Assembly (NCBI RefSeq): GCF_014651835.1
Contig: NZ_BMXQ01000001.1
Location: 2,122,801 to 2,186,800, forward strand
DNA: 64,000 bases
Source of the DNA: Pigmentiphaga litoralis
GTDB taxonomy: Bacteria; Pseudomonadota; Gammaproteobacteria; Burkholderiales; Burkholderiaceae_B
Direction of reading: 5' to 3'
The notes beneath the pieces are model-generated. The model ran no database searches. It saw only the letters and a program-made list of their open reading frames with translations, and had not been told where the DNA came from. The number at the start of each line of letters is the position of its first letter. Positions within the stretch are counted from its first letter, which is position 1. A program made the translations under genes and the position numbers. Shown piece after piece: positions 24,801-35,631 of this stretch.

Positions 24801-27719
24801 ATGACGACTGCCAGCGCCGCCCCCGACCTTCCTTTCCGCAACGATATCCGCCTGCTCGGCCGCCTGCTTGGCGACGTGATTCGCGCCAGCGAAGGCGAGC
24901 ATGTCTTCGACACTATCGAGACCGTCCGCCGCAACGCCGTGAAATTTCGCCGCGATGGCGACGAAGGCGATGGGAAAGCACTCGAAAAGCGGCTCAAGCA
25001 GCTGTCGCCCGATGACACGAATTCCGTTGTGCGCGCCTTCAGCTACTTCCTGCATCTGGCCAACATTGCCGAAGACCGCGACCAGAACCGGCAGCGGCGC
25101 GCGCAGTGGCTCGAAGGCGATACCCCCACACGCGGCACGCTGCGTGATGCGGTGGCTGGACTGAAATCACGCGGCGTGACGCCCGCCAGGATCCGGCAGG
25201 CCCTGCACCAGGCGGTCATGTCGCCGGTGCTGACGGCGCATCCGACCGAAGTGCAGCGCAAGAGCACGCTGGACGTGCATCGCGAGATTGCCCGTCTGCT
25301 GCAGGATCGCGACGCGCCGCACACACCTGACGAAGCGTTCGAAAAGTCGCTGGAACTGCTGGGCCGGATCGACACGCTGTGGCAGACACGCATGTTGCGC
25401 TATACCAAGCTGACGGTGGCGGACGAGATCGAGAACGCGCTGTCGTACTACCGCAGCACGTTCCTGACGGTGATCCCGCAAATCTACGCGCACCTGTCGC
25501 GTTTGTTGGGGCGTGAAGCCACCGACCCGTTTGCCCCCCTGCCGCCGCCCATGACGCCCTTCCTGACCATGGGCAGCTGGATCGGCGGCGACCGGGACGG
25601 CAATCCGAACGTGGACGCCAACACGCTGCAGCTGGCCCTGCTGCGCCAGACCGCCACCGCCGTCGAGTTCTACCTGGACGAGACCCATGCGCTGGGCGCC
25701 GAGCTGTCGATGACGACGCTGCTGACGCCCGCGTCCGAAGCCTTGCTGGAACTGGCCGAATCCAGCGGCGACATGTCGAGCCATCGTGCGGACGAGCCGT
25801 ATCGCCGCGCCCTGGTCGGCATCTACGCCCGCATCGGCGCGACCGGCAAGAAGCTGACGGGCCGCGACCTGGCCCGCCGCGCCGCGCCTCCGGCCGAACC
25901 CTATGGCAGCCCGGATGAATTGGCCGCCGACCTGACCGTGATCGCCGATTCGCTGGTCGAGCACCACGCAGCGCCGATTGCCCGCCTGCGCCTGGCAGCG
26001 CTGCGCCAGGCGGTGTCGGTGTTCGGCTTCCATCTGGCCACCATCGACCTGCGGCAGAGTTCGGACGTGCATGAACGCACGCTGGCCGAACTGTTCGCGC
26101 GGGCCGGCGTCAAGGCTGACTACGCGGCGCTGACTGAAGACGAACGGGTCGCACTGCTGCGCGACGAACTGACCCAGGCCCGGCCGCTGGTATCACCGTG
26201 GATGACCTACAGCGAAGAGACCCAGCGCGAACTGAACATTTTCCGCGCAGCTGCCAAGGCACGCGCCGATTACGGTCCGCAGGCCATGCAGCACGCCATC
26301 GTGTCGCACACCGAGACCGTCAGCGACCTGCTCGAAGTGCTGGTGCTGCAAAAGGAAACAGGCTTGATCGCCCCGGGCGCCGACCCGACCGGCAAGCGGC
26401 CGCCTGATGTGGGTGAGGGGCTGATCGTGGTGCCGCTGTTCGAGACCATTCCCGACCTGGTCAACGGCCCCGGCATCATGTCGCGTTACCTGGACCTTCC
26501 GGAAGTGCGCGCCCGCGTCAAACACGCGCAATACGGCGTGCAGGAAGTCATGCTGGGCTACTCCGACAGCAACAAGGACGGCGGCTTCCTGACGTCCAAC
26601 TGGTCGCTGTATGAAGCCGAGCGCGCGCTGGTGGATGTGTTCAGCCAGCGCAAGGTGCGCCTGCGCCTGTTCCATGGCCGCGGCGGCACCGTGGGCCGGG
26701 GCGGTGGTTCCAGCTTCGACGCCATCCTGGCGCAGCCGCCCGGGACCGTGGCCGGCCAGATTCGCCTGACCGAACAGGGCGAGGTGATCCAGAGCAAGTA
26801 CAAGGACGCCGACATCGGCCGCTGGCATCTGGAACTGCTGACGGCGGCGACGCTGGAAGCCAGCCTGGTCGACCCCGCGGAAGCCAAGCAGGCCGAAGAC
26901 AAGCTGTTCGCCGAATTCGGCCCGACCATGCAGTTCCTGTCGGACACGGCCATGCGCACCTACCGCGCGCTGGTGTACGAAACCCCGGGCTTTGCGGACT
27001 ATTTCTTTGCCGCCACGCCGCTATCCGAAATTTCGGAGCTGAACATCGGCTCGCGTCCGGCCGCGCGCAAGTCCACCGGCCGCATCGAAGATCTGCGCGC
27101 GATCCCCTGGGGCTTTTCGTGGGGACAATGCCGCCTGCTGTTGCCGGGCTGGTATGGGGTGGGTTCGGCCATCGAAGCCTATCTGCGCGGCGGACCCGAC
27201 TCGGGCGCCGAAGGCAAGCGCAGCGATCGCCTGCGTCACCTGCGCGACATGTCGCAGCGCTGGCCTTTCTTCAAGACACTGCTGTCGAACATGGAAATGG
27301 TGCTGGCCAAGACCGACCTGGCGATTGCGTCACGCTACGCCCTGCTGGTCGAGGACCGGGCCCTGCGCAACCGCATCTTTGGCGCGATGCGCGACGAACT
27401 GGAACGCACGATTGCGGCGCTCAAGCTGATCACCGGCCAGCGGCAGTTGCTGGCTGACAATCCGGCGCTGGCGCGTTCGCTGCGCGATCGGATCGCCTAC
27501 ATCGATCCGCTCAATCACTTGCAGATCGAGCTGATCCGCCGGTATCGAAGCGCGCAGCGCGAGGCCGCGGGCAAGGCCAGCAAGAAAGCGGCTGGCAGCA
27601 AGTCCGGGAGCGGCAAGGGCGGCAAGGCCAAGGATGTGGCGGCGCCCGATGAACGAACCCAGCGTGGCATCCACCTGACGATCAACGGGATTGCGGCGGG
27701 ACTGCGCAACACCGGCTGA
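24801..27719 (+). CDS. ppc: Phosphoenolpyruvate carboxylase
   Basis: 972 residues. Conserved sites include [13 protein letters not shown] near residue 148, [30 protein letters not shown] and [14 protein letters not shown] with the catalytic glycine-rich loop. The protein ends in the obligatory [15 protein letters not shown]. It carboxylates PEP to oxaloacetate, an anaplerotic step. Between the last helices and this C-terminal tail is a Lys/Gly/Ser/Ala-rich segment of ~30 residues (about 922-953) that many PEPCs lack. Start ATG 24801 follows AAGACC. It is divergent from hemC and ends in a strong terminator. Confidence 0.96.
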   Translation: MTTASAAPDLPFRNDIRLLGRLLGDVIRASEGEHVFDTIETVRRNAVKFRRDGDEGDGKALEKRLKQLSPDDTNSVVRAFSYFLHLANIAEDRDQNRQRRAQWLEGDTPTRGTLRDAVAGLKSRGVTPARIRQALHQAVMSPVLTAHPTEVQRKSTLDVHREIARLLQDRDAPHTPDEAFEKSLELLGRIDTLWQTRMLRYTKLTVADEIENALSYYRSTFLTVIPQIYAHLSRLLGREATDPFAPLPPPMTPFLTMGSWIGGDRDGNPNVDANTLQLALLRQTATAVEFYLDETHALGAELSMTTLLTPASEALLELAESSGDMSSHRADEPYRRALVGIYARIGATGKKLTGRDLARRAAPPAEPYGSPDELAADLTVIADSLVEHHAAPIARLRLAALRQAVSVFGFHLATIDLRQSSDVHERTLAELFARAGVKADYAALTEDERVALLRDELTQARPLVSPWMTYSEETQRELNIFRAAAKARADYGPQAMQHAIVSHTETVSDLLEVLVLQKETGLIAPGADPTGKRPPDVGEGLIVVPLFETIPDLVNGPGIMSRYLDLPEVRARVKHAQYGVQEVMLGYSDSNKDGGFLTSNWSLYEAERALVDVFSQRKVRLRLFHGRGGTVGRGGGSSFDAILAQPPGTVAGQIRLTEQGEVIQSKYKDADIGRWHLELLTAATLEASLVDPAEAKQAEDKLFAEFGPTMQFLSDTAMRTYRALVYETPGFADYFFAATPLSEISELNIGSRPAARKSTGRIEDLRAIPWGFSWGQCRLLLPGWYGVGSAIEAYLRGGPDSGAEGKRSDRLRHLRDMSQRWPFFKTLLSNMEMVLAKTDLAIASRYALLVEDRALRNRIFGAMRDELERTIAALKLITGQRQLLADNPALARSLRDRIAYIDPLNHLQIELIRRYRSAQREAAGKASKKAAGSKSGSGKGGKAKDVAAPDERTQRGIHLTINGIAAGLRNTG

Positions 27720-27752
27720 TCCGGTGGCGGGCCTGCCCGCGCGTCGTTGAAG

Positions 27753-27781
27753 AAAAAAAGGAGCCTGCGGGCTCCTTTTTT
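27753..27781. terminator. Rho-independent terminator after ppc
   Basis: A GGAGCC/GGCTCC stem with TGCG loop is flanked by A7 on one side and T7 on the other. The stem can extend through the A/T arms and work in both directions, which suits the convergent small gene at 27818-27916. Confidence 0.9.
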
Positions 27782-27817
27782 CATGGCCGCCGCCCGGTCA
27801 GGGCGACATGCCGGGTG

Positions 27818-27916
27818 TCACCGCAGATAGTGCGCCGCCACGGCGACGACCGCGCCGATCACGCCGATCAGCAGCAGCATCTGCATCAGAGACATTCCCG
27901 TTTGAAGCTTTTTCAT
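27818..27916 (-). CDS. 32-residue microprotein with a type IV prepilin-like N-terminus
   Basis: A short frame too small for most gene finders: ATG 27916, AAGGG eight bases upstream, TGA at 27818-27820. The product begins MKKLQTGMSLMQMLLLIGVI, continues with a hydrophobic stretch (GAVVAVAA) and ends HYLR. This matches a class III signal: a short basic leader, Gly at the cleavage point, then M-S-L-M-x followed by ~18 hydrophobic residues. The usual Glu at +5 is Gln. No pilin globular domain follows. It may be a lone membrane peptide or a pilin remnant. A TATCAT at 27958-27963 could be a -10 box. Position is 139 bases after a TerC-family gene. Confidence 0.6.
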   Translation of the reverse strand: MKKLQTGMSLMQMLLLIGVIGAVVAVAAHYLR

Positions 27917-27983
27917 GACGAACCCTTGATCTGGCAGACCAGCCTGCCACACCGCGCATGATAGCCGAGGCGTTGAAACGACA

Positions 27984-28040
27984 ACGCCCCGCAGGGCGGG
28001 GCGTGTCGTCGATCCGGCACCCTCTCCCCGGAGAGAGGGT
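27984..28040 (-). terminator. Two GC-rich stem-loops downstream of the terC-like gene
   Basis: Stem 1 is ACGCCCCGC/GCGGGGCGT with a three-base loop (27984-28004), followed on the minus strand by a modest T-rich tail (TGTCGTTT). Stem 2 is ACCCTCTC/GAGAGGGT (28019-28040). They lie 16-72 bases after the stop of the terC-like gene and probably end its transcript. Confidence 0.55.
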
Positions 28041-28055
28041 CACTGCATCGTTTGC

Positions 28056-28784
28056 TTAGACCGCGTGCGGCGTGGTCGTCGTCTTCTTGCGCTTGGCAAT
28101 CGCCAGGCCCACGACAACAACGATCAGCGCACCCAGGACTTCGGCTGCGTAGGTCAGTTCCGTACGGTAGTTGGCCAGTTGCGTCGGAGCGATCAGGTAA
28201 CGCTCGGTCGCGACGTCGGTGACCAGCATGCCGCCGGCGATCCAGCCCAGCAGTGCGCCGCCCAGGATGATGACGACCGGGAAACGGTCGATCAGCTTCA
28301 GGACGATCGTGCTGCCCCAGACGATGATCGGCACGCTGACCAGCAGACCGAAGATCACCAGACCCAGCTGATGGGCTTCGTCGGCACGCTGCGCGGCGGC
28401 CGCGATGGCGATGACGTTGTCCAGGCTCATCACGAAGTCGGCGATGATGATGGTCTTGATGGCCGACACCAGGGTCGAGCCGCCTTCGACGTTGTGCGCA
28501 TCATCTTCAGGAATCAGCAGCTTGATGCCGATCCAGAACAGCAGCAGACCGCCCACGACCTTCAGGAACGGAATACCCAGCATCGTCACCGCGAACGCGA
28601 TCAGGATCACGCGCAGGATGATGGCGCCGGCGGTACCCCAGAGAATGCCCTGCATGCGGGTCTTCTGGGGGAGGTTGCGACAAGCCAACGCGATCACGAC
28701 CGCGTTGTCCCCACCGAGCAGAATGTCGATGAGGATGATTTGAAAGACGGAGCTCCAATTGAGCGTCTGGAAGAACTCAAGCAC
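28056..28784 (-). CDS. TerC-family integral membrane protein (copy 1)
   Basis: 242 residues from GTG 28784, which has AGGGGA nine bases upstream. A longer in-frame reading to 28937 adds ~50 hydrophilic residues with no family match. Seven or so hydrophobic helices are visible. TerC signatures are IDILLGGDNAVVIALACR near the N-terminus and F-V-M-S-L-D-N-V-I-A-I-A-A-A-A in the middle, both with the buried Asp-Asn pair thought to bind metal. YjbE/Alx/TerC relatives take part in tellurite resistance or Mn2+ export at secretion sites. It is preceded by a terminator, so it has its own promoter. Confidence 0.9.
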   Translation of the reverse strand: MLEFFQTLNWSSVFQIILIDILLGGDNAVVIALACRNLPQKTRMQGILWGTAGAIILRVILIAFAVTMLGIPFLKVVGGLLLFWIGIKLLIPEDDAHNVEGGSTLVSAIKTIIIADFVMSLDNVIAIAAAAQRADEAHQLGLVIFGLLVSVPIIVWGSTIVLKLIDRFPVVIILGGALLGWIAGGMLVTDVATERYLIAPTQLANYRTELTYAAEVLGALIVVVVGLAIAKRKKTTTTPHAV

Positions 28785-28907
28785 GTGCGATCCCCTAGCA
28801 GGTGGTAAGTGGGGGCGGACCCCATTTATGGTGTGGACGGACGACCCGATGCCTCTTCGTCCCGACCCTGCTGTTCGCGCCCGCACGCTTGCGACAAGGT
28901 TGATGGG

Positions 28908-28947
28908 AAAAAGAAATGCCGGCCCGATATTCTGCATCAGGCCGGCA
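28908..28947 (-). terminator. Terminator between the two terC-like genes
   Basis: On the minus strand TGCCGGCC pairs with GGCCGGCA across a 15-base loop and is followed by TTTCTTTTT. It lies 44 bases after the stop of the upstream copy at 28991. Confidence 0.85.
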
Positions 28948-28990
28948 AGGTCTCACATCAGGCTTTTACATAAAGAGAAAAACCCGAGAA

Positions 28991-29704
28991 TTACGCCGTC
29001 ACGGCGCCTTTCTCGTGGCGCGATTTCATGTACTTGCCAATGGCAAGCACAATCACCGCACCGATAATGCCGCACGCGATTTCCGCACCATGATGGCTCA
29101 CGCCGATGGTGGCTTCGATCGAATCGGTATAGGTGTGGTACAGCGCCGGGTCGTTGACGAACAGTTCGCCAGCGATGAAGCCCAGCAACGCCGCGCCTGC
29201 CCAGACGATGAGCGGGAAACGCTCGATCACCTTGAGCAGCAGCGTGCTGCCGAAAATCACCAACGGAATGCTGACAGCCAGGCCGAGCACGAGCAATGTC
29301 GTATTGCCCATTGCCGCGGCAGCCACCGCAATCACGTTGTCCAGGCTCATGACCAGATCAGCGATAAGAATGGTTCGGATTGCAGCGAGCATCGTGCCCT
29401 TGACCGCGTGACCACCGTCGTCTTCGTTTTCGGGCACCAGCAAAGTGATACCCACGTACAACAGGAGGATGGAGCCGATAAGCTTCAACCAAGGCAACTG
29501 CAACAACTGCGCAGCCACCAGCGTCAACACGATCCGCATGACGATCGCTGCCGCCGAGCCAATGACAATGGCTTTCTTCTGTTGATGCTCAGGCAGCGAA
29601 CGCGCCGCCAGAGCGATAACCACCGCGTTGTCCCCCGACAACAGGATGTTTACCCAAACGATCTGGAGCAATGCCAGAAAAAACGCTGTAGATCCGAATT
29701 CCAC
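28991..29704 (-). CDS. TerC-family integral membrane protein (copy 2, YjbE-like)
   Basis: 237 residues from GTG 29704, with GGAGAGGAGA 7-16 bases upstream. It has the same architecture as its neighbour, with WVNILLSGDNAVVIALAARS and LVMSLDNVIAVAAAAMG. The copies are clearly homologous but diverged, especially in the loop that carries E-N-E-D-D-G-G-H here and P-E-D-D-A-H in copy 1. Predicted inner-membrane protein, possibly a Mn2+ or other divalent metal exporter by family. It lies 51 bp downstream of sucD and may be read through from sucCD. Confidence 0.9.
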   Translation of the reverse strand: MEFGSTAFFLALLQIVWVNILLSGDNAVVIALAARSLPEHQQKKAIVIGSAAAIVMRIVLTLVAAQLLQLPWLKLIGSILLLYVGITLLVPENEDDGGHAVKGTMLAAIRTILIADLVMSLDNVIAVAAAAMGNTTLLVLGLAVSIPLVIFGSTLLLKVIERFPLIVWAGAALLGFIAGELFVNDPALYHTYTDSIEATIGVSHHGAEIACGIIGAVIVLAIGKYMKSRHEKGAVTA

Positions 29705-29755
29705 GCTTGTATCTCCTCTCCGACGGTGCGCGCGTAGCGCACCGTCACCCGTGTG

Positions 29756-30637
29756 TTACATGACGGACTTGAGAAGCTTGGCCATTTCAGACGGATTCTT
29801 GGTCGTCTTGATGCCGCACGCTTCCATGATTTCCAGTTTGGCCTGGGCCGTGTCGGCGCCGCCCGAGATCAACGCGCCTGCGTGACCCATGCGCTTGCCG
29901 GCAGGCGCCGTGACACCCGCGATGAAGCCAACCACCGGCTTCTTCATGTTGTCCTTCGCCCATTCCGCGGCGTTGACTTCATCCGGACCACCGATTTCGC
30001 CGATCATGATGACGGCGTCGGTATCTGGATCGTCATTGAACATCTTGAGGATGTCGATGTGCTTCAGGCCGTTGATCGGATCGCCACCGATACCGACGGC
30101 GCTGGATTGACCCAGACCCAGTTCGGTAACCTGCGCGACCGCTTCGTACGTCAGCGTGCCGGAGCGGCTGACGATGCCGATGCGGCCCTTGCGGTGGATA
30201 TGACCCGGCATGATGCCGATCTTGATTTCGTCCGGCGTGATCAGGCCCGGGCAGTTGGGTCCGAGCAGCAGCGTGCGCTTGTTTTCGGCGCGCATACGGT
30301 TGCGCACTTCCAGCATGTCACGCACCGGAATGCCTTCGGTGATGCAGATGACCAGATCCAGGTCGGCCTCGACGGCTTCCCAGATCGCGGCGGCTGCGCC
30401 TGCCGGCGGCACGTAGATCACCGACACGTTGGCGCCGGTGGCGGCCTTCGCTTCGGTGGCGTTGGCGAAAATCGGAATGCCTTCGAAGTCTTCGCCGGCT
30501 TTCTTGGGGTTCACGCCTGCCACGAACGCGTTGCGTCCGTTGGCGTATTCGCGGCACATACGCGTGTGGAATTGACCGGTCTTGCCGGTAATCCCTTGCG
30601 TGATGACCTTGGTATCTTTGTTGATCAGAATCGACAT
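29756..30637 (-). CDS. sucD: Succinyl-CoA synthetase alpha subunit
   Basis: 293 residues, the normal length. CoA-binding Rossmann motifs ([14 protein letters not shown]) and the phospho-histidine loop in [13 protein letters not shown] are present. [10 protein letters not shown] is the second family signature. With SucC it interconverts succinyl-CoA and succinate with ATP or GTP formation in the TCA cycle. Its start is 31 bases after the sucC stop, with AAGGAC as ribosome-binding site. Confidence 0.97.
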   Translation of the reverse strand: MSILINKDTKVITQGITGKTGQFHTRMCREYANGRNAFVAGVNPKKAGEDFEGIPIFANATEAKAATGANVSVIYVPPAGAAAAIWEAVEADLDLVICITEGIPVRDMLEVRNRMRAENKRTLLLGPNCPGLITPDEIKIGIMPGHIHRKGRIGIVSRSGTLTYEAVAQVTELGLGQSSAVGIGGDPINGLKHIDILKMFNDDPDTDAVIMIGEIGGPDEVNAAEWAKDNMKKPVVGFIAGVTAPAGKRMGHAGALISGGADTAQAKLEIMEACGIKTTKNPSEMAKLLKSVM

Positions 30638-30668
30638 GAAAAGTCCTTGTGTCCTAAGAGCGCGGCGG

Positions 30669-31829
30669 TTACTTGGCGGCGGCTACGACAGCGGTGGCCG
30701 CTTCGGCCATCGTGTCGGCGCTGATGATGGGCAGACCGGAATCGGCCAGCATCTTCTTGCCGAGTTCCTCGTTGGTGCCCTTCATGCGAACCACCAGCGG
30801 CACGCTCAGGCTCACGGCCTTGCACGCGGCGATCACGCCTTCGGCAATGACGTCGCAGCGCATGATGCCGCCGAAGATGTTGACCAGAATGGCCTTCAGT
30901 TCCGGGTTCTTGAGCATGATCTTGAACGCTTCGGTCACCTTCTCGGCCGTGGCGCCACCGCCGACGTCGAGGAAGTTGGCCGGCTCGCCGCCGAACAGCT
31001 TGATGGTGTCCATCGTGGCCATGGCCAGACCGGCGCCGTTCACCAGGCAGCCGATGTTGCCATCGAGCTGGATGTAGGCGAGGTCGAACTTGCTGGCTTC
31101 GACTTCAGCTGGATCTTCTTCGTCCAGGTCGCGGTAGGCCACGATCTCCGGATGACGGAACAGCGAGTTCGAATCGAAGTTGAACTTGGCGTCGAGGGCG
31201 ATCACGTCACCGTTGCCGGTCACGATCAGCGGGTTGATTTCGGCCAGGTCGGCGTCGGTTTCCACGTAGGTGGTGTACAGACCCTTGAACTGGACGACAG
31301 CCTTGTCGATCGAGCCTTCCGGCACGCCGATGTCGCGGGCCAGCTTGGCTGCGTCGGCATCGGTCAGGCCGGTTGCGGGATCGACGAAGACTTTCAGGAT
31401 CTTCTCGGGAGTGGCGTGCGCCACTTCTTCGATGTCCATGCCGCCTTCGCTGGAGGCCATGACGCAGACGCGCTGCGAAGCGCGGTCGGTCACGACGCTG
31501 ACATACAGTTCCTGCTTGATGTCGGCGCCTTCTTCGATCATCAGGCGCTTGACCTTCTGACCTGCAGGACCGGTCTGGTGCGTGACCAGTTGCATGCCCA
31601 TGATCTCGCCAGAGATCTTGCGCACTTCGTCAAGGGAGCGCGCGAGCTTGACGCCACCGCCCTTGCCACGCCCACCGGCGTGAATCTGGGCCTTCACGAC
31701 CCACACGGGGCCACCCAGTTTTTCGGCCGCGGTGACGGCTTCGTCGACCGTGAACACGGGGATGCCGCGCGGAACGGTGACGCCAAATTTCTTCAGAAGC
31801 TCTTTGCCCTGATACTCGTGGATTTTCAT
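30669..31829 (-). CDS. sucC: Succinyl-CoA synthetase beta subunit
   Basis: 386 residues. It begins [17 protein letters not shown]. The ATP-grasp domain has [26 protein letters not shown] and D-A-K-F-N-F-D. The C-terminal ligase domain has [13 protein letters not shown]. It binds nucleotide and succinate in the cytoplasmic alpha-beta complex. A 376-bp region with no gene lies upstream and must hold the operon promoter. Confidence 0.97.
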   Translation of the reverse strand: MKIHEYQGKELLKKFGVTVPRGIPVFTVDEAVTAAEKLGGPVWVVKAQIHAGGRGKGGGVKLARSLDEVRKISGEIMGMQLVTHQTGPAGQKVKRLMIEEGADIKQELYVSVVTDRASQRVCVMASSEGGMDIEEVAHATPEKILKVFVDPATGLTDADAAKLARDIGVPEGSIDKAVVQFKGLYTTYVETDADLAEINPLIVTGNGDVIALDAKFNFDSNSLFRHPEIVAYRDLDEEDPAEVEASKFDLAYIQLDGNIGCLVNGAGLAMATMDTIKLFGGEPANFLDVGGGATAEKVTEAFKIMLKNPELKAILVNIFGGIMRCDVIAEGVIAACKAVSLSVPLVVRMKGTNEELGKKMLADSGLPIISADTMAEAATAVVAAAK

Positions 31830-32205
31830 GCGGAGCCTTCGCTGTCAGGGAGACGTTGAATGATCGGTTGAAAGGATGACGGACATCACGTCGTGCCGAC
31901 TGCGCACGCGCGGACGTCCGATGCAGGTACTAGGTAAAGCATGGAATGACTCGCCGGTCAGGCATGGCCGGAACGACATACCGGCCACGGCGCTCACACT
32001 TCGGGCGCATACGCAAACGCTCCTGCGCGCAAATGGAGCAGGAGCGTTCGGACGTTCGAGACTGCAGATTCAGCAAATAAAGGCATGCGTTACAACTACC
32101 CGGTTGGTTGCCGACCGTACGCGCTGACCACAGGGAGAACCCTGGTTGCGGTGCCGGAGCAACAAAACCGTTGAAGTATAGCGCAGGCTCAAGACAGGCA
32201 GGTTA
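31830..32205. other. Intergenic region upstream of sucC and downstream of metE
   Basis: 376 bp with no supported gene. An 11-bp stem, AACGCTCCTGC with GCAGGAGCGTT, and an 11-base loop lies at 32016-32048. On the minus strand its tail (TGCGT) is poor in T, so it is only a possible metE terminator. The part nearer 31830 should contain the sucCD promoter; I could not fix its boxes. Confidence 0.5.
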
Positions 32206-34527
32206 TCAGGCCACGGACCGCAAAAGCCGCGCTGCATCGACCATTTTCGCCAGTGCAGCCTCGGTTTCCGGCCATCCGCGGGTCTTGAGTCCGCAGTCAG
32301 GGTTTACCCATAGACGCTCGCGCGGAAGGCGCTTTGCGGCCTTTTCCATCAGCTGAACCATCCAGTCCACATCCGGCACATTCGGCGAGTGTATGTCGTA
32401 CACCCCAGGGCCGATATCGTTCGGATAGCTGAAATCTTCGAAGGCCTTGAGCAGCTCCATGTTCGACCGCGAGGTTTCGATGGTGATCACGTCGGCATCC
32501 ATGGCCGCGATCGCCTCGATGATGTCGTTGAATTCCGAATAGCACATATGGGTATGGATCTGTGTGGTGTCGCCGACGCCTGCCGTGCTCAGGCGGAAGC
32601 AGTCCACCGCCCAGTGCAGGTAGCCGGCCCACTGCGAGCGGCGCAGCGGCAGTCCTTCGCGGAACGCGGGTTCGTCGATCTGGATCACGCGGATGCCGGC
32701 GGCTTCCAGGTCCAGCACCTCGTCGCGCAGCGCCAGCGCCAGTTGTTCGCAGGTCTGCCTGCGCGGCTGGTCGTCCCGCACGAAGGACCATTGCAGGATC
32801 GTGACCGGACCGGTCAGCATGCCCTTGACCGGCTTGTCCGTCAGGGACTGTGCGTAGGTGGTCCAGCCCACGGTCATGGCCGCGGGGCGCGACACGTCGC
32901 CAAAGATCACCGGCGGCTTCACGCAGCGGGACCCATAGCTCTGCACCCAGCCGTTCTGCGTGAACGCAAAGCCCGCCAGCAGTTCGCCAAAGTATTCGAC
33001 CATGTCGTTGCGCTCGGCTTCGCCATGCACCAGCACATCCAGGCCGATGCGTTCCTGGAAAGCGATGCTGCCCGCGATTTCCTTGCGGATGGCGGCTTCG
33101 TACACCGCATCGCCGATCGCGCCTTCCTTCCAGTCCCGCCGCAGGCCGCGAATGTCCTTGGTCTGCGGGAAGGAACCGATGGTGGTGGTCGGAAAGGCCG
33201 GCAGCTTGAGCCAGGCTTGTTGCGAGGCAATGCGATCGGCAAACGGGGCGCGGGCACGGTCGATGGCAAGGGCGTCGGCCAGCCGGGCCTGCAACGCGCG
33301 GTTGTGAATGCGCGGGGATGCCCGTCGGGCCTGGCAGGCCGCGCGTTGCGTGGCCCAGGCGGTGGCGGTCTGGTCCGCCGCGAATGGCGTTGGCAATGCC
33401 GTTGCTGGTTGCGTGAGCGCATTGCCCAGCAAGGCCAGTTCTTCCAGCTTCTGGTGGGCAAAGCTGAGCCAGCTGCGCAGTTCGTCGTCCAGCTGCTGTT
33501 CGGCGGCCAGATCAACCGGCACGTGCAGCAACGAGCATGACGGGGCCAGCCACAGACGATCGCCCAATGCATGGGCCACCGGGGCCAGACGGTCCCGCGC
33601 GGCATCCAGGTCAGTGCGCCAGATATTGCGGCCGTCGATGATTCCGGCCGACAGCATCTGATCGGCGCGCAGGGCGGCCACGACCGGGGCAAGCTGCTCG
33701 GGGGCCCGGACCAGATCGACATGCAGGCCGGCCACCGGCAGTGCAAGGGCCGTCTCCAGGTTGTCGTCGAGCGCACCAAAGTACGTGGCCAGCAGCAATT
33801 TGACAGGCGCGGCTGCGGTCAGCGTGGCGTACACCGAGGCAAACGCCTCGCGCCATGCTGGCGGCAGGTCCAGGACCAGAATCGGTTCGTCGATCTGCAC
33901 CCATTCCACGCCCTGCCCGGCCAGCCGCGCCAGCACTGCTTCGTACACGGGCAGCAGATTGGCCAGCAGATCCAGCTTGGTCGTGTCATCGGCGCCGGTG
34001 TAGGCCTCGCCCTTGGCCAGCCACAGCCAGGTCAGCGGACCGGGAATGACAGGCTTGGCGTTCACGCCCAGGTTGCGGGCTTCGGCCACCTGGTCGAACA
34101 GGCTGTCGCGCGCGATACGGAAGGTCTGGCCGGGCCAGATCTCAGGCACCAGGTAGTGGTAGTTGGTATCGAACCACTTGGTCATTTCGCATGCCGCAGC
34201 GGGGGTGCCGGTGGGAGCCCGGCCACGCGCCATGCGAAACAAGGTGTCGAGTTCGACCGGCTGGTCGGCCGGCTGCCCAAAGCGTGGCGGCACGGCGCCC
34301 AGGGTGCAGGTCCATTCCAGCACGTGGTCGTACCAGGCAAAGTCGCCTGCCGGCACGTGCGTCGCGCCGGCCTCGGCCTGGATTGCCCAGTGACGGGCGC
34401 GCAGCTCACGGCCGGTCGCCTCCAGTTCCTCACGGTCGGCTGTGCCGGCCCAATACCGTTCAAGGGCGTGCTTGAGTTCGCGGCGTACGCCGATGCGGGG
34501 AAAACCAAGGGTGTGAAGCTGGGGCAT
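32206..34527 (-). CDS. metE: Cobalamin-independent methionine synthase
   Basis: 773 residues, two homologous barrels as expected. The N-terminus is [20 protein letters not shown]. The C-terminal catalytic barrel has [19 protein letters not shown], the zinc-ligand region [13 protein letters not shown] with His and Cys, and the second zinc cysteine in [10 protein letters not shown]. It transfers a methyl group from 5-methyl-THF-polyglutamate to homocysteine. It is divergent from metR, the classical arrangement in which MetR activates metE with homocysteine as co-activator. Confidence 0.97.
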   Translation of the reverse strand: MPQLHTLGFPRIGVRRELKHALERYWAGTADREELEATGRELRARHWAIQAEAGATHVPAGDFAWYDHVLEWTCTLGAVPPRFGQPADQPVELDTLFRMARGRAPTGTPAAACEMTKWFDTNYHYLVPEIWPGQTFRIARDSLFDQVAEARNLGVNAKPVIPGPLTWLWLAKGEAYTGADDTTKLDLLANLLPVYEAVLARLAGQGVEWVQIDEPILVLDLPPAWREAFASVYATLTAAAPVKLLLATYFGALDDNLETALALPVAGLHVDLVRAPEQLAPVVAALRADQMLSAGIIDGRNIWRTDLDAARDRLAPVAHALGDRLWLAPSCSLLHVPVDLAAEQQLDDELRSWLSFAHQKLEELALLGNALTQPATALPTPFAADQTATAWATQRAACQARRASPRIHNRALQARLADALAIDRARAPFADRIASQQAWLKLPAFPTTTIGSFPQTKDIRGLRRDWKEGAIGDAVYEAAIRKEIAGSIAFQERIGLDVLVHGEAERNDMVEYFGELLAGFAFTQNGWVQSYGSRCVKPPVIFGDVSRPAAMTVGWTTYAQSLTDKPVKGMLTGPVTILQWSFVRDDQPRRQTCEQLALALRDEVLDLEAAGIRVIQIDEPAFREGLPLRRSQWAGYLHWAVDCFRLSTAGVGDTTQIHTHMCYSEFNDIIEAIAAMDADVITIETSRSNMELLKAFEDFSYPNDIGPGVYDIHSPNVPDVDWMVQLMEKAAKRLPRERLWVNPDCGLKTRGWPETEAALAKMVDAARLLRSVA

Positions 34528-34694
34528 GACAGATCCTGATGACGACGTGGGCAGCAGCCCGTGTGCGGCAAGGACCGCGGCACGAGCACCATGCCCGGCA
34601 TTCTCCCGACATCCGGTGTTGAGTCAAAATCAACTTTCACATAGGCAGTATTAGAAATATTCAAGTCACGGGGATTTTCGGTTAGCATGCCCGC
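34528..34694. promoter_or_regulatory. metE-metR divergent control region
   Basis: 167 bp between the two starts, AT-richer from 34615 to 34670. An inverted repeat TTGA-N7-TCAA lies at 34619-34633. It resembles, but does not match, the enterobacterial MetR site TGAA-N5-TTCA. MetR control of this region is expected from gene arrangement. No cobalamin or SAM riboswitch is apparent. Confidence 0.5.
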
Positions 34695-35615
34695 ATGATT
34701 GATATTCGCCACCTTGAAACGCTGACCGCCATCCGTGAAGGCGGCAGCATGGTCGAAGCGTCCGAACGCCTGCACGTGACGCAGTCGGCGCTGTCCCACC
34801 AACTGCGTGAACTGGAAGACCGGCTGGGCACCCAGTTGCTCAACCGGCGGACACGTCCGCTACGCTTCACCACCGCCGGGCTGCGGATGCTGGCCCTGGC
34901 CGATGATGTCCTGCCGCGCATGCGCACCGCCGAGCGCGAACTGAAGCGCCTGGCCGCCGGCCGGACGGGCCGGCTGCACATGGCCATCGAATGCCATTCG
35001 TGCTTTCAATGGTTGATGCCCACGCTGGATGTGTTTCGCGAGCAATGGCCCGACGTCGTGCTGGACCTGTCCGCCGCGTTCTCGTTTGCGCCCTTGCCTG
35101 CGCTGACGCGGGGTGACCTCGACCTGGTCATCACGTCCGACCCCATCCGGTCCGAATCGATCAGCTACGTGCCCCTGTTCCGCTACGAGCTGGTCCTGGC
35201 CGTGTCACGCAAAAGTCCGCTGGCCGACGCCAAATTCGTCACCCCGGCCCAGGTTGCCGAACAGACCCTGATCACCTACCCCGTCGACCGCGACCGCCTC
35301 GACATCTACACCGCCTTTCTGGACCCCGCCGACGTCGAACCCGCAGAAACGCGTACCGCCGAACTGACGCCCATGATCGTGCAACTGGTGGCGAGCGGCC
35401 GAGGCGTCACCGCCATCCCGAACTGGGCGCTGACGGAATATCTGGATCTGGGACTGGTGCACAGTTGCCGGCTGGGGGACACAGGTGTGTGGCGCACCTT
35501 GTATGCCGGTGTGCGGATCGAAGACGAGCAGGCGCCGTATATCCAGGACTTCCTGGCCGTGGCCAAGGAACTGAGCTTCAAGAACTTGCTGGGAATCAAG
35601 GCGCCAAAGAGTTGA
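34695..35615 (+). CDS. metR: LysR-family regulator MetR
   Basis: 306 residues. It starts MIDIRHLETLTAIREGGSMV, with the LysR helix-turn-helix (ASERLHVTQSALSHQLRELE) typical of MetR. The effector domain contains I-E-C-H-S-C-F-Q-W-L-M-P and the MetR-like L-V-A-S-G-R-G-V-T-A-I-P-N-W. MetR activates metE (and often metA, metF) using homocysteine. Divergent from metE, which strongly supports the name. Confidence 0.93.
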   Translation: MIDIRHLETLTAIREGGSMVEASERLHVTQSALSHQLRELEDRLGTQLLNRRTRPLRFTTAGLRMLALADDVLPRMRTAERELKRLAAGRTGRLHMAIECHSCFQWLMPTLDVFREQWPDVVLDLSAAFSFAPLPALTRGDLDLVITSDPIRSESISYVPLFRYELVLAVSRKSPLADAKFVTPAQVAEQTLITYPVDRDRLDIYTAFLDPADVEPAETRTAELTPMIVQLVASGRGVTAIPNWALTEYLDLGLVHSCRLGDTGVWRTLYAGVRIEDEQAPYIQDFLAVAKELSFKNLLGIKAPKS

Positions 35616-35631
35616 GATCCGGCCTAAAACG

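Noticed and set aside
28785-28990. Possible manganese (yybP-ykoY) riboswitch upstream of a TerC-family gene
   Set aside because: I looked for the conserved GGGGAGTA-type paired elements and did not find them; the region instead holds the terminator of the upstream copy. A covariance-model search would settle it.
34528-34694. Cobalamin or SAM riboswitch upstream of metE
   Set aside because: The region is short, shared with divergent metR, and shows no cobalamin-box or SAM-box sequence.
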